NCBI RefSeq assembly: GCF_000471905.2
Contig: NW_006494718.1
Span: 1 to 64,000, forward strand
DNA: 64,000 bases
Reading direction: 5' to 3'
Origin: Amborella trichopoda
Lineage: Eukaryota > Streptophyta > Magnoliopsida > Amborellales > Amborellaceae
Part shown: positions 22,246 to 34,268 of the stretch, in pieces
Layout: every line of letters begins with the position of its first letter
Position numbering within the stretch: the stretch's first letter is position 1
Notes under the pieces: generated by a model
What the model saw: the letters and a program-made list of their open reading frames with translations, nothing else
Told to the model about the DNA's origin: nothing
Database searches by the model: none
Program-made: the position numbers and the translations under genes

Positions 22246-22550
22246 TTTAAAATAACTAACAGCTTGCTGCATGGTTTATGAATGGGCATGTCAGATGATA
22301 GATATTGGGCTTGGGGACCCAAATAAGGTAATCCTTATCCGTGCACTAATATGAGACTTTATCAACATGTGTTTGAGCATAGTAAATGATTGCAAAAGAA
22401 AATCAATACAATACTGGAGTATATATGTAAACCATGAGAGAATCCAGTTGATACATGGCACCAATACTTTTAACAATGTTAGATTCATGTAATCGACTCC
22501 AAATAATTAGAAAAAGACTTTGATGATGATATCTAAATGAAAAATATTAT

Positions 22551-22885
22551 ATAGAGGCGAGGCTCTAAACAATCAAATAAGAGCCCACCACAAAAATTTC
22601 ACTAGAAGAGGTTACTTTGATACCCAAATATCCTCAAATTGATCATCTCGACGACAAGATTGGAAATACTACATCTTGTAACATATTTTTGGACTTTTAA
22701 TTTTCAAGATATTCAAGTTTTCATAAATCTGCTCAATCTACTCTATTTTTTACGCTTTAAATTTTGTAGTTAAAGATGAAAATATATTTTAAGGCTTTCA
22801 CAAAGATTTGCAACATTGAAACCATATTTCTCAACACTATTTGAAGGTGCACTTTATTTTGATTGTTTAGAGCCTCGGCTATATA
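22551..22885. mobile_element. MITE family 2 with 24 bp inverted ends
   Basis: The left end GGCGAGGCTCTAAACAATCA and right end TGATTGTTTAGAGCCTCGGC are near-perfect inverted repeats. The interior shares ATTGATCATCTCGAC with the TGCA-hairpin family. A second full copy is at 48481-48820, one end remains at 34288-34330, and a fragment lies at 15990-16300. Confidence 0.75.
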
Positions 22886-23791
22886 CAAACCACACTCATA
22901 TATATGGGATTGTCTACAAAGAGACTTTTTATCTTTTGTACACTGAGGTCACATTAGATGTCAAATTGGATGGCTTGAGGTGAGTCAGGAAGTCCGAGAT
23001 TTTTTTTTTTTTGGGAACTTTGTCTCTATTCAATCACATTCTTATAACCAACCATTTTGAAATTTTAAGGGACAAGAATGATTGTGATCTCTATATACAA
23101 CAGATAAATAACATCTTTGTAGACACTCTTATAATTTTTTTAGGGCAATTATATGAGAGGACATTTGAATAGTGATTATAAGTTGCTCATGCTAATATGT
23201 ATTATTTTAAGGTTGTGCAAATGCCTATTAGAAGAGATAAATATATGCTATTATAGATTATTTCTGGGTTGCGTAGATGTCTATTAGAAAAGATAAATAC
23301 ATAAAACTTCCAAAAATAAACCCCAACTATTTTATGTACATAAATATACATGCGTACGTTTCCAAATATAAAGGTAAAAGAGAGAGAGGTAGACCATCTT
23401 CTCTCTCTTTATTCTATAAAAAAATAACCCAAGAGATTAAACCTCATGCATTTTGTTGTTTTATTTCCTCAATCAAGCTCACCATGATTGGATACAAGTT
23501 AGAACAAATGTCAATCCCATTTTAAAAGGGATTTTTCGGGGTGGTGATTTTAGTGTCGGAGACTTCAACATAGATGCACTCCCCAAACTTCATGAGAGAA
23601 GATGGAAGTATAGTGGAACCATAATCTTTCTAGAATTTAGATTTATATTGAACCATCAAGAAGCAACATTATCATGTATAATATCCATCGGCCATCAAAG
23701 AGGAGGGTCATTATTTCTTAACAAGTTGGTGGGCTTGAATGGGCTCGCAAGGAGCTGGGCAGCCCACAAGGAGGCAGGTTGATTATATAAT

Positions 23792-24185
23792 GGAAAACGT
23801 TTATATAAGGATACAACCTTATAATGTAGAACTACGGACGCACCTCAAAAATCTATCGAAAAAGGTAGTTTTAATGTTGAAAAATCTTTTGATTGATCGT
23901 CTCCACATCGAGATGTATGACCATGAAAAATAAAAAGATTTTAAGTCTCAGAAATAGTGCATTTTACAACATATTATCTACACCGTCCATTTTCAAGATT
24001 TTCATATGTTTATAGATCTACTTCATTTTAACCATTTTTTAAATTTAAAATTTTATAATTAGATATAAAAATAGATTTTAATATAATCCTAAAAACATTT
24101 TACATCAAAATTATATACCATGATAAAATTTGAAGGTGCACTTTACCTCTACAGCTACGGATGCATCCGTATGCCAACTGCACCC
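23792..24185 (+). mobile_element. MITE, Mutator-like, TGCA-hairpin family
   Basis: The 394 bp element is flanked by a perfect 9 bp duplication TTATATAAT (23783-23791 and 24186-24194). It starts GGAAAACGTTTATATAAGG and ends CCAACTGCACCC. The right end carries the perfect palindrome CGGATGCATCCG. The core CACCGTCCATTTTCAAGATT is shared by the family. Confidence 0.88.
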
Positions 24186-24194
24186 TTATATAAT

Positions 24195-24580
24195 TGTCCC
24201 AATCAAACTTGAAAATAAAATAAAACTACCACAAATAAATAGATAATGACATAAGTTGTTTTGGAAACACACCAAAATAGTGATGCTACTTTATTGACAT
24301 GAGAGTTCCCCTTTAAACTGAAGAAACCCTAGCATGTGCTTGGTGAGTGGAGAAGACAAAAATCTGTGATCATCGGACCTTGTCTTTCTTTCAAAAGGAA
24401 GCTGAGTAATCTTCTCCCTCTGGGGCTGGCTAGGTTTGAGAAAAATAGGCAAAAGTAATAAGACCATTAGCCCTGTCTCCAACTACTTGCTCTCTCATGA
24501 CCATATTTGTTGAGCAACATGGATATTATCCAGAAATAAAATAATTTATAAATTTACTAATATGCCCATCATATAATAAT
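24195..24580. other. Partial third copy of the TPS 5' flank
   Basis: This matches 17400-17710 and 37087-37345 (for example CCCTAGCATGTGCTTGG and AACTACTTGCTCTCTCATGACC). At 24520-24545 it keeps the uninterrupted site that carries a LINE in copy B. No gene is present. Confidence 0.7.
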
Positions 24581-24978
24581 GGAAAAAGTTTACATAAGGT
24601 TGCAACCTTAAAATGTAGAATTACAGATGCACCTCAAAAATTCTATCGGAAATGTTGTTTTAATGTTAAAATAACCTTCTAATTGATCATCTCAACATCG
24701 AGATGTATGAATATATAAAAACAAAAGGTTTTTGAGTCCCTGAAATAGTGTATCTTGCAATACATTATCTAGACCGTCCATTTTCAAAATTTTCGTATTT
24801 TTATAGATCTATTTTATTTTAACCCTTTTTTTTATTTTAAAATTTTCTAATTAGGTATGAAAATAGATTTTTAGAAAATCTTAAGATTTTTTTACAGCAA
24901 AATAACGTGCTAAGACAAAATTTGGAGGTGAGCCTTAATTGGATTGTTTAAGGTTGCAACCTTATGGAAAAGGCACCC
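24581..24978 (+). mobile_element. MITE, TGCA-hairpin family, with mismatched flanks
   Basis: The 398 bp element starts GGAAAAAGTTTACATAAGG and ends AAAAGGCACCC. It has the palindrome AAGGTTGCAACCTT at both ends (24596-24609 and 24950-24963). The flanking nonamers TATAATAAT and ATTGCATAT do not match. The left flank belongs to the TPS 5'-flank block and the right flank to block Y, which suggests recombination between two elements. Confidence 0.8.
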
Positions 24979-25474
24979 ATTGCATATTGTGTATTCGTAG
25001 TTATTATATCTCCTTGTTTTTTTATTTTTATTTTTTTTACTTTGGTTTAGGAGTTTAGCCGCAAAGTTTTTTAATTTCTTAGCAATTCTTTGTTTGCAAG
25101 ACAAACTCTAAAAACATTTTAAAAAAATGCAAAATAAAAAGTAATGACAACAGCTTCTGTCATTCAACTCCATCCATGCCATGTCAAACGAGTCATGACT
25201 GTACTCGGCTGGGTTAGTTGAGTCCATTAAAATTGTTCGAGGAGAGTTGCTCTATTTTATCCAACTTGAGACTAATTAACGTAGGCGATTGTCTTTGCAA
25301 AATATGATCCATTTTTATTTTAATTTATTCCACCTTTTATTTGATTACAAAAGATTTGTAGATGGTTCTAAGTCCATAAAATAAAAATTTTCGACAATGT
25401 ACAAAAAAAAAAAAAGGGCATGTGACTAGTTTGACAGAAGATTTTTGACGAAACAAAGGGCCCCTTTGGCCTGG
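24979..25474. repeat. Paralogous noncoding block Y, copy 1
   Basis: Similar to 39247-39300 plus 40430-40691, to 51425-51800 and to 55570-56000 (shared TCAAACGAGTCATGACTG, GGTTAGTTGAGTCCAT and TTATCCAACTTGAGA). No coding potential. It ends at the left edge of segmental duplication B. Confidence 0.6.
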
Positions 25475-25890
25475 TCAAAGATGGGCGCAACCCGAGTGGG
25501 GTCTGTCCAAAAGAGACTAGGCTGGGCTCGGGTCAGGATTCACAGGCCTAGCCTCTTGCCAGCGTATTTACATAATTTGTAGTCCGAGGCATGAAGAAAG
25601 TAAGTCTTTTTTACTTTGTGCAATGGCAGATTAGATGTTACATAATCAGTGTGTGTGTTTTTACTTTGTGCAATGCACATGCCATTTGTAGAGAGAAGCT
25701 AATTTTAGATTTGAAGAACTTTGTAAGGGTTTAGCTAGTTCCATAGAATTCGAACATTCTAATTAACTATACACCTCTCTCTCAAAGGATTATCATGCAT
25801 AATTCTAAGATTTATTTACCATTTATGTAATCAGATTCTACATCATTAAAGCACCATTTATGAACTAATACACCACACAATATAGCCATA

Positions 25891-26439
25891 TTAAGCAAGT
25901 GGCTTATAGAGAAAATCCATCAGTAGCTGCTCCAATCCTGGATCGGACATGCTGCTAAAGCCATCCGAGTTCTTGTAAATGAGAGCCATGGTTCTTCCAA
26001 AGTTTATAAGTGCACGAAGAACCGAGTCAGGCACAACTCCTTTCAACTCAAACAGTTGCCACTCCAATTCTCGATTGCTGGATTCGATCAAACCCTGCAA
26101 ATGAGCCATGGCTTCGGCCTTGGTGCTCCCGGGGTAATCTTTCATGAAGCATCCAATGCTTGATGCCATCATGCCTAAACGCTCTTCCCTCTCTGAGGTG
26201 ACAATGTCATTGCTAAGTCGGCTAATGAGTCCAATGTGATAGAGAAATCTTGAGCATTGACCCACCAACCGTAGCATCTCGTCGGAAATGACTTCTCCTA
26301 TGATGAATATCGGACTCAAGGCAGTGACGCTGGTAGAAACGCTAAGGTTAGCCACCATTTGATACTCCTCCAAGGAGGGTATGCACCCTGAATGCCTCCA
26401 TTCTGCTTCCTTTCCATGCAGTGACGCCAATTCCTCCCA
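25891..26439 (-). CDS. TPS copy B exon 8 (C-terminal, 549 bp)
   Basis: The exon begins after acceptor CCTATCAG with WEELASLHGKEAEWRHSGC and runs open to TAA at 25891. It holds EEYQMVANLSVSTSV, ISDEMLRLVGQCSRFL, the Mg-binding NDIVTSERE and the C-terminal helices ending DFLYKPLA. In most plant TPS genes this region is two exons (about 249 and 300 bp); here it is continuous, as if an intron had been lost. Confidence 0.88.
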   Translation of the reverse strand, partial: WEELASLHGKEAEWRHSGCIPSLEEYQMVANLSVSTSVTALSPIFIIGEVISDEMLRLVGQCSRFLYHIGLISRLSNDIVTSEREERLGMMASSIGCFMKDYPGSTKAEAMAHLQGLIESSNRELEWQLFELKGVVPDSVLRALINFGRTMALIYKNSDGFSSMSDPGLEQLLMDFLYKPLA

Positions 26440-29400
26440 CTGATAGGAATGAAAGAAAGAAAGCAAATACAGTTCTAGCAATGTTTTGCGGTCTAAAAAA
26501 CAAACATGAATCAAATGAAGCAAAATGTATCTCAACATGAAAATGTCTTTGTTCTTTGAATCTCATTGTTCCCTAATGCTCGACAAACATGCTAAACACT
26601 CCCTTTGGAGTGTGTTTCTGGTACCTTTACTCCATAAGGAAATAAGCTCCATAATTAGGAGAATACACATTGAAGTACATCTGATCATAGTGACCCATAA
26701 ATGCTATAAAACTATCTAGCTGTTTGGTGAATTCTCCAGGAATGTTCAGTTCCAACATAAAGTATATAGTTGAATAGTAAATGTCATCAAGTATTAAATT
26801 TCAAAAATTGAATGGTCATGTTTGTTATATTGGTAGAATTTAAAAAATGAACACATTTTTTAGGATTCTGGGTCTTTCAGAAGGAAAATGAGCTCAGCAT
26901 AGAACGTTATACCATGCATTAGATAGAGTGTTTGTCAAGCTTTTGAACAAACTCTTTTCAATAATAATTCTTATGTGCATTTTAGTAATCTAAAATGTTT
27001 ATTGCAGTAGAATTGGGACAAAACCTAGTGATCTTCGATAAGTTTTCAGCAAATCATGAAGTGAATGCTCAAATAAGTAGGACACCTTCATCTACGATCC
27101 ATCTTTTCTGATTCACCAATCAAGTAGTCTAGTTTTTTGTTTCCATAGAGAGGGAGAGGGACATTCTCCGGGATGCGATCTAAAAAATCTATGATCCATC
27201 TTTTCTAATTCACCCTCGTGGAGTTTGAAACAGAAATGGTATTCTGTTTCAGAAGTTATAAACATCCATCTTCTTATTTATAAACATCACAATACCTTGA
27301 AGATTTGTTCAATGAGGACATCTCATGCCTCTGTATCCAAGTGAAGCACAAGTTACATTTATTTGTGTTTGTCTAGCTTTGCATGTTGTTCTGTTTAAGA
27401 ATAGAAGATTTTTGTCTCGCTAAAATTCTCATCATGGTTAATAGAATTCTGATTGTAGTTAACCTTGGAGCTTGATGCCCATTGATCTTTACAATTAATT
27501 TTATTCCTTTTAGCTGCTTCACGCAATGCCGAAAACAATTATACCTGTTGTTAAATGTTTTGACCATCCTTAATGGTTTTCATTGTCATTTACTGTTTTA
27601 ACCACCAATGATAAATTTTACCATTATTAATAATTTTTACCATTATTATCTATTTCGTCACTGTTAACTGTTTTCACTAACATCAACAATTTCCAATGTT
27701 CTAAAGCGTTTTCACTGCCATTTAACAATTTTCACCATGGTTAATGGTTGAACTAAGTTTTCCATGACGATAATTTGGGAGCTTTAAAGATCTTCCTGTT
27801 AGCTCTTGTTGCTCATTTCTACTGATTGTTTTAGATATCTATTTAGCTTGGAAACTAATTTCATTAGCTTTGAAGCTAAAAAATCCTTCATTCTGACTTT
27901 TTGAGATCACAAAACCAACAAAATAAGTGAACATAGAATATTTGCAGTGTGGAACAAGGGCATGTATTTGTTATGTGCAAAAGCCTAAATGCTTGTAGTG
28001 GTGCTTTATTTGTATCTGTGCCTATGCATCGTACCAATACACGCATGCATGAGCAAGTAGCCATGCATAACTATGCATCTCTGTGTGTTTGTGTATGTGT
28101 GTGTTTGTCAGCACTAGTATTTCTAAAATGATTATGATATAGAGTCAAGTTGTTGTTTAGCTTGAGTAAATATGATTACCGGTCCTCTTATTAAGTGAAT
28201 GACATTGCGCCCTTGTACTGTGCGTGATTCTTCAGCGACATTAGTAATTGCTGCATTGATGCCGTTGAAGAAAACACCCATATGTTTTGGTAGACCGCTG
28301 AGAATTGAACGATCCCATCTAACATCCAAAAACAAGGAGAAGAATAAGTACAGATTAGCAATGTAAGGACAGAAAATAGGAGTTTAACCTTCAGTATTAA
28401 TTCATTGTATTTTGATTGAGATATTTCTTTCTTTACAGAAGAAGAAGAATTTGTATTTCACATTGTCAAATCATTAGTCCAAAAATTGCTTTTCATGGAG
28501 ACTGATATTGCTACTTTGTAGTTTGTATGTGCCTGCAAGCATGTTCTGCTCTTTCTATCCAAAACACGCATGAAATTATCAATTGGATAGGCTGGAGTTC
28601 CACCCTTAGGCATCGGTTTTTACGACATAAACATGAGGAGAATCAGCAATTCCCCTTTAACAATAAACTATGGCATTTTAAGTGGTTATCTACTACATTT
28701 CTCTACACTTTTGTATTAGTGTGGTAAATCTAAAAGGAATATCTGGTTATAATCGAGTAAAGAATGAGTAAGATTTTGATTGGTTTATTTATTTATGAAC
28801 TCCCAATTGCTTCTGGACTAGGAATTAAAAAAAAAATTCCCACTAATTTTTTGGTGAGCAACTTGCCAATTGATATGATTAAGATAGAAATAATAGTTAA
28901 AAACAGTTATAAATACAATAATTAAAACATGGTTATAATTTTATCAAGTACTCTGCTGTAGACAGCCTTATATTGATGATGCCTGAATACTACATTCCCT
29001 ATAAGTATAATACGGGGTAAGCTGCGAACTATCCATCCAATCTAAGAGACAATGGTCGATTGAGGTCAGCCATTGTTTCTTGGTGGAATGTTGGTTAATT
29101 ACCAGCATCTGTTGATATGATCAAAGTGGTTTGCCAGTCCGAGGACCCCAAACAACACTCATAGAGAGTGTATATTCCCATATTGATTAGGAATATAGCC
29201 AAGTGTTAGTATAATGTAGTACCTATGGATTGCCTTAGTTAAGAGCCTCAAATCTTCAGGGCAGTTGCTTTTGAGGTCATAGATGTCGTCCATAAGAGCA
29301 GCCATCATCCCAAATTTCGTGTACTCGACCCGGAATTTTTTGTATTCTGGTTCATATATGCCAGCTGCTACAGTGAAATAACTCTTTACAACCCCTTGTC

Positions 29401-32400
29401 TTGCAAATTCAATCTTCGTAAAGCCCGCGTCTTCCCACCAACTTCATTGAATTGAGAAACAAACAAATTCATCATCATCATTATAACATTCTCCCAATTA
29501 ATTGGGGTTGGTTAAACAAACATTTTAAAAGACAAACTTGTTGCTTTAGGAGTAAACTAGTTGCTTAATGAATAGGGTAGTATTCTTGTTAAGAGCGCAA
29601 GAAAATGTATGAGATATAAGTAAGTTATTGAAGAAGATGGAGATATTTGGATATTTGTGTTAGGGAATAGAGCCTTAACACTATGCTCCTAGTTTCCATT
29701 TAACAATATCACCAAAAAAGATGAAAAATCATAAAATTGGAATACCTAACTACTTCTTGGATCTCTTCCGCATAGAGCATCTGTAGAGAATTCAAGTCGA
29801 GTCTTGCTAACTCCAAGTACTTGTAATTGCTCTCATCACCAGGCCACAATTGCTCAACAATGCTTCTCGACTCCAATCTTGAAAGAAGGTATTCCCTTGG
29901 GTATGCTAGGGAAAATTCTATCTGTTAAAATTGTAAAGAAAAGTAGAAAAATTGAGAGGAAAACTTAACTGAATCAACAAAATATATGATTTATGCAAGG
30001 AAATTGTTTTGATAGGGCTGCAGCCCTAACAAAATAAGTAAACGTACCTTAAAACGTACTAAAAATTGCAATTTTTGCAACAGAAAACCATCAAATCAAT
30101 CATCTTGGCCTTGATCATTTTGGTTGTGACAAACATAGGATTTCAAGCCCTAAAAGTAATGTAAATTGTAATATGTTATCTAGACCGTCCATTTCACCCT
30201 AAAAATAAGTGTCCCAGGATCCTTATAATTTTCACATTTTTTTAGCTTCAAATTTCATAATCGGTATTGAAAATTAATTTTAAAGTCATCATGGAGATTT
30301 GTGATGCCTAAAGTACTTTTTGAACAAAGATTCAAGGTGAGGCTTTACTTTGTTTTTATAAAGCTCAGGCCTTATAGAACCTTCATCCTTTATGTAATGA
30401 GTAATAAATGACCCTTGTTTTAAAGCCTGTGCAATGAATGACCCTTTCCTTAGATGAAAAAGAAGTATATCATTATAGTGCACACCCATCCTTAAATTCT
30501 AGAGGGTTTGGGCTCTAGGCTTTGTTTTTATGACCCCCAACACAATAACCAATGTAACCCTAGATTACCTCCCAGGAAAAATAAATCCTCTGCAGACATT
30601 GAATTTCTAAGCTATTTTATAACATTGCATGAGAAAACAAAAAAATCTAGAAAATTTCACAAAAAAGAAATCTTTGGCAAATCTCAAATTTCTGAGCTAT
30701 TCTCTAGGTAATGCTATGGAACTTCATTTTTATTTATGAGAACTGATTTTATTGTGCTTGACATAGAATTGAATTATTTTAATTACCATATAAAAAGTTA
30801 ATAAGAAAATATGTAATATTTCTCAAGAAAAAACAAATGTAATATTGCTATGTAATGTTCAACGAGGAAGTTAGGTATGTGGACTGCATTTGTAGCCTAT
30901 GGTCCACATGACTAGCCTAACATTGTCCTTCCACATCTATACATCTATAGATGGTGGAGATGAGCTTTTTTACTTTTAAGTGCGGAATGAGAACAATGGC
31001 ATCATCTCAACCGTTTATTGATAAGGATTGACATTGGTTAGGTAGGCTAGAGAGTATAGAGCATGTATACTTCGCTCATGCATATCCCTTAGGCAAATGA
31101 CTGAAGAGTAAGTATTTTTTTATCTAAAAATTTGGGATCTACCGTAGAATAGAAAAAGCTAACAAAAACTTGGCAGCTATAATGACAAGTAATATAGATG
31201 GAATTCCTAGCGTCAGATTTTTATCTGGTGGTTCAAAATACATATCACTATTTGAATTTTAATCTTATTTCAAGAAATCGGATCGTAATGAATATAAAAA
31301 AATAGTTTTCAAAATATAAAATGACCAAAATATCCTTAACAAATGAGGTAATTTTGGTCATTTAAAATTCTTAAATGTATCTTTTTAATATTTTTATATG
31401 GTGCGCAATAGTATCAAGTATATATGCCCATTATTTCTTCTCAATCTTATTTATAAAAAAAGATTAAAATTTAGATAGTGATACATATTTTAAACCTCTT
31501 GATGAATATCTGACGGTTGGGATTTCACCTATATTACTATTCATTATAACTGCCAAGTGTTTGGAAGCTTTACTCTTATAGAATCACACATGAGTATTTT
31601 TAAATAAATAAGAAATGAATTTTAAGTCCTTCGACACTTAGATTAGATTCCAATATATTTTTCAATCTAAGTTTAGTCCTAGAACAATAATTTTGTGAGG
31701 TATTAGATGTAGAGAGTGAATGATTTGCTTCTCTATTTTTAATTTTTTTTTTTGTGGAGAGAGAGGGATACTAAAAATATATAGAGGAGAGAGAGATTCT
31801 AAAAATATATTATTATTTTTTTTAATTTTAAAAGATAGGGAGGTATTCATGGCGCAATTTGGATCGAAATCCAATGGTGATATGTTGGAGTCCCATCTTT
31901 GTAGGTGTGGGAGTGTCTTATAAGATCATTACTCATATATACATTAAATTTATTATTTTTATAATTTCTACACCTTGGTTTGAGTCCAGGTCACTTGGAC
32001 CTTACCTGGATCCAGGTATATATACAATAAATTTTTTATTTTTAAAATTTCTACACCTTAATTCGGGTCCCAGTCATTTGGACTTGACCCCGTCCGGTCC
32101 AATCCATATAAAACTTAGTCAGAGTGGATTTGGATTGGGGTCAACCGAAAACCCATCGCCATCCTTAGCATGTATACTAAGTTGTACCTCCTTCCTCATA
32201 TTATTGGTTTCAAGGTGAGGCTCCTCCAGTAACAGTGCTCGCCGGAGGCGGGATTCGGCAAAGGTTGCAGCCTCACGCATGATGTGGGATTCAAAAGGAA
32301 ACCCGGTTTGAGAACATCTGTACAAATTCAAGAGTGCTGCAATGCCTTCATAGTTTTCAATTGAAAAGGAACCAGCCTCTCCACCTTTTTCCAATAACTC

Positions 32401-34230
32401 CTTAACAACATCTGCATATTAGAAAGCATAAGACATTTTATATGAATAATCGTACTAGCTTCAGAGAGAGAGAAAAAGAGAGAGACCTGCTGACACCTGA
32501 TAGCCATGGAGCCTAAGCAAGCGAAACCCCAAACCAGTGAGCTCCACACTACCCAATCCCAATTCTTGATCCCATTGCCTGTAGACCATTAACAAGATTT
32601 CATTGTTGAAGTAGAAGCAGTGTTCTGAAACACGACTTAGCCGAGTCTAAGTAACTCGCCCGAGTCACATATATTCTAAAAAAAATAAAGAAAAGAAATG
32701 TTAAATAAATATAACATGGCAAATATAAGAAAATTGGCGAAATGGTATGTTGCCTTGTACTTGAGAAAAAAAAAAAAGCGAGCAAAATGCGGATGGGCGC
32801 AAGAACAAGCAAATGTTGATCACTTCACCTATAAAGGGAGTGCATAATTTCCTTAACCTGCTCTTTGAAAAACCTCTCTATCCCCAGCCTTTGGATCATG
32901 TCGACTGCTTTCAATTTCTGATGTATACACCTCCCCTTCTCCCCTTCAATATACGATGCTATTTCCTCTTTGATTTCTTTCACAAGATTATCCATGTTCT
33001 CTTCCTCACGCACCTGAATTTCCAATCATTGAAGCACACGTGTGAGGCCTTAGCCGGTCGGAAATTTTCCAAATGTGTTATTACATAGGTAATTTGTACA
33101 TCTTCCTTGGTTTGGATGGTTCATTTGAATTCAAATATCATTTATATGGGAAATGCCAGTCATCCAAGCTTAAAGGGCAGTTTCTACTAGGTTTGGATAG
33201 ATTGTGTTGCTAGGTTCGGATAATGAGTATCCTAAATCTCTCTCCCCTTATGAAATAGGACTCCCTCCTTTCATTTGAATTCAAATATAATTTATATGGA
33301 AAATGCCAATCATCCAAGCCTAAAGGGTGGTTTCTACTAGGTTTGGATAGATTGTGTTGCAAGGTTCGGATAAAGAGTATCCAACATCTCTCTCCCCTTA
33401 TGAAGTAGGACTCCCTCCTTTACGCGTAAAAACAGGTACCCATTGGTAGTGGGTTTATCGTAGGTCAGGTTTGTTNNNNNNNNNNNNNNNNNNNNNNNNN
33501 NNNNNNNNNNNNNNNNNNNNNNNNNNNNNNNNNNNNNNNNNNNNNNNNNNNNNNNNNNNNNNNNNNNNNNNNNNNNNNNNNNNNNNNNNNNNNNNNNNNN
33601 NNNNNNNNNNNNNNNNNNNNNNNNNNNNNNNNNNNNNNNNNNNNNNNNNNNNNNNNNNNNNNNNNNNNNNNNNNNNNNNNNNNNNNNNNNNNNNNNNNNN
33701 NNNNNNNNNNNNNNNNNNNNNNNNNNNNNNNNNNNNNNNNNNNNNNNNNNNNNNNNNNNNNNNNNNNNNNNNNNNNNNNNNNNNNNNNNNNNNNNNNNNN
33801 NNNNNNNNNNNNNNNNNNNNNNNNNNNNNNNNNNNNNNNNNNNNNNNNNNNNNNNNNNNNNNNNNNNNNNNNNNNNNNNNNNNNNNNNNNNNNNNNNNNN
33901 NNNNNNNNNNNNNNNNNNNNNNNNNNNNNNNNNNNNNNNNNNNNNNNNNNNNNNNNNNNNNNNNNNNNNNNNNNNNNNNNNNNNNNNNNNNNNNNNNNNN
34001 NNNNNNNNNNNNNNNNNNNNNNNNNNNNNNNNNNNNNNNNNNNNNNNNNNNNNNNNNNNNNNNNNNNNNNNNNNNNNNNNNNNNNNNNNNNNNNNNNNNN
34101 NNNNNNNNNNNNNNNNNNNNNNNNNNNNNNNNNNNNNNNNNNNNNNNNNNNNNNNNNNNNNNNNNNNNNNNNNNNNNNNNNNNNNNNNNNNNNNNNNNNN
34201 NNNNNNNNNNNNNNNNNNNNNNNNNNNNNA

Positions 34231-34268
<38 letters not shown>

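Larger units (their letters stand above)
20421..23791. repeat. Paralogous noncoding block X, copy 1
   Basis: Gene-free. Positions 20510-20960 resemble 41530-41760, 47120-47225 and 56270-56710. Positions 21280-23150 resemble 47230-49114, and 23150-23600 resembles 53155-53600. The block contains the fold-back element (21911-22245) and a MITE (22551-22885). Position 20905-20935 is the empty site for the insertions at 56717 and 57144. It is likely an old retrotransposon interior or duplicated intergenic DNA; no coding motif remains. Confidence 0.65.
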
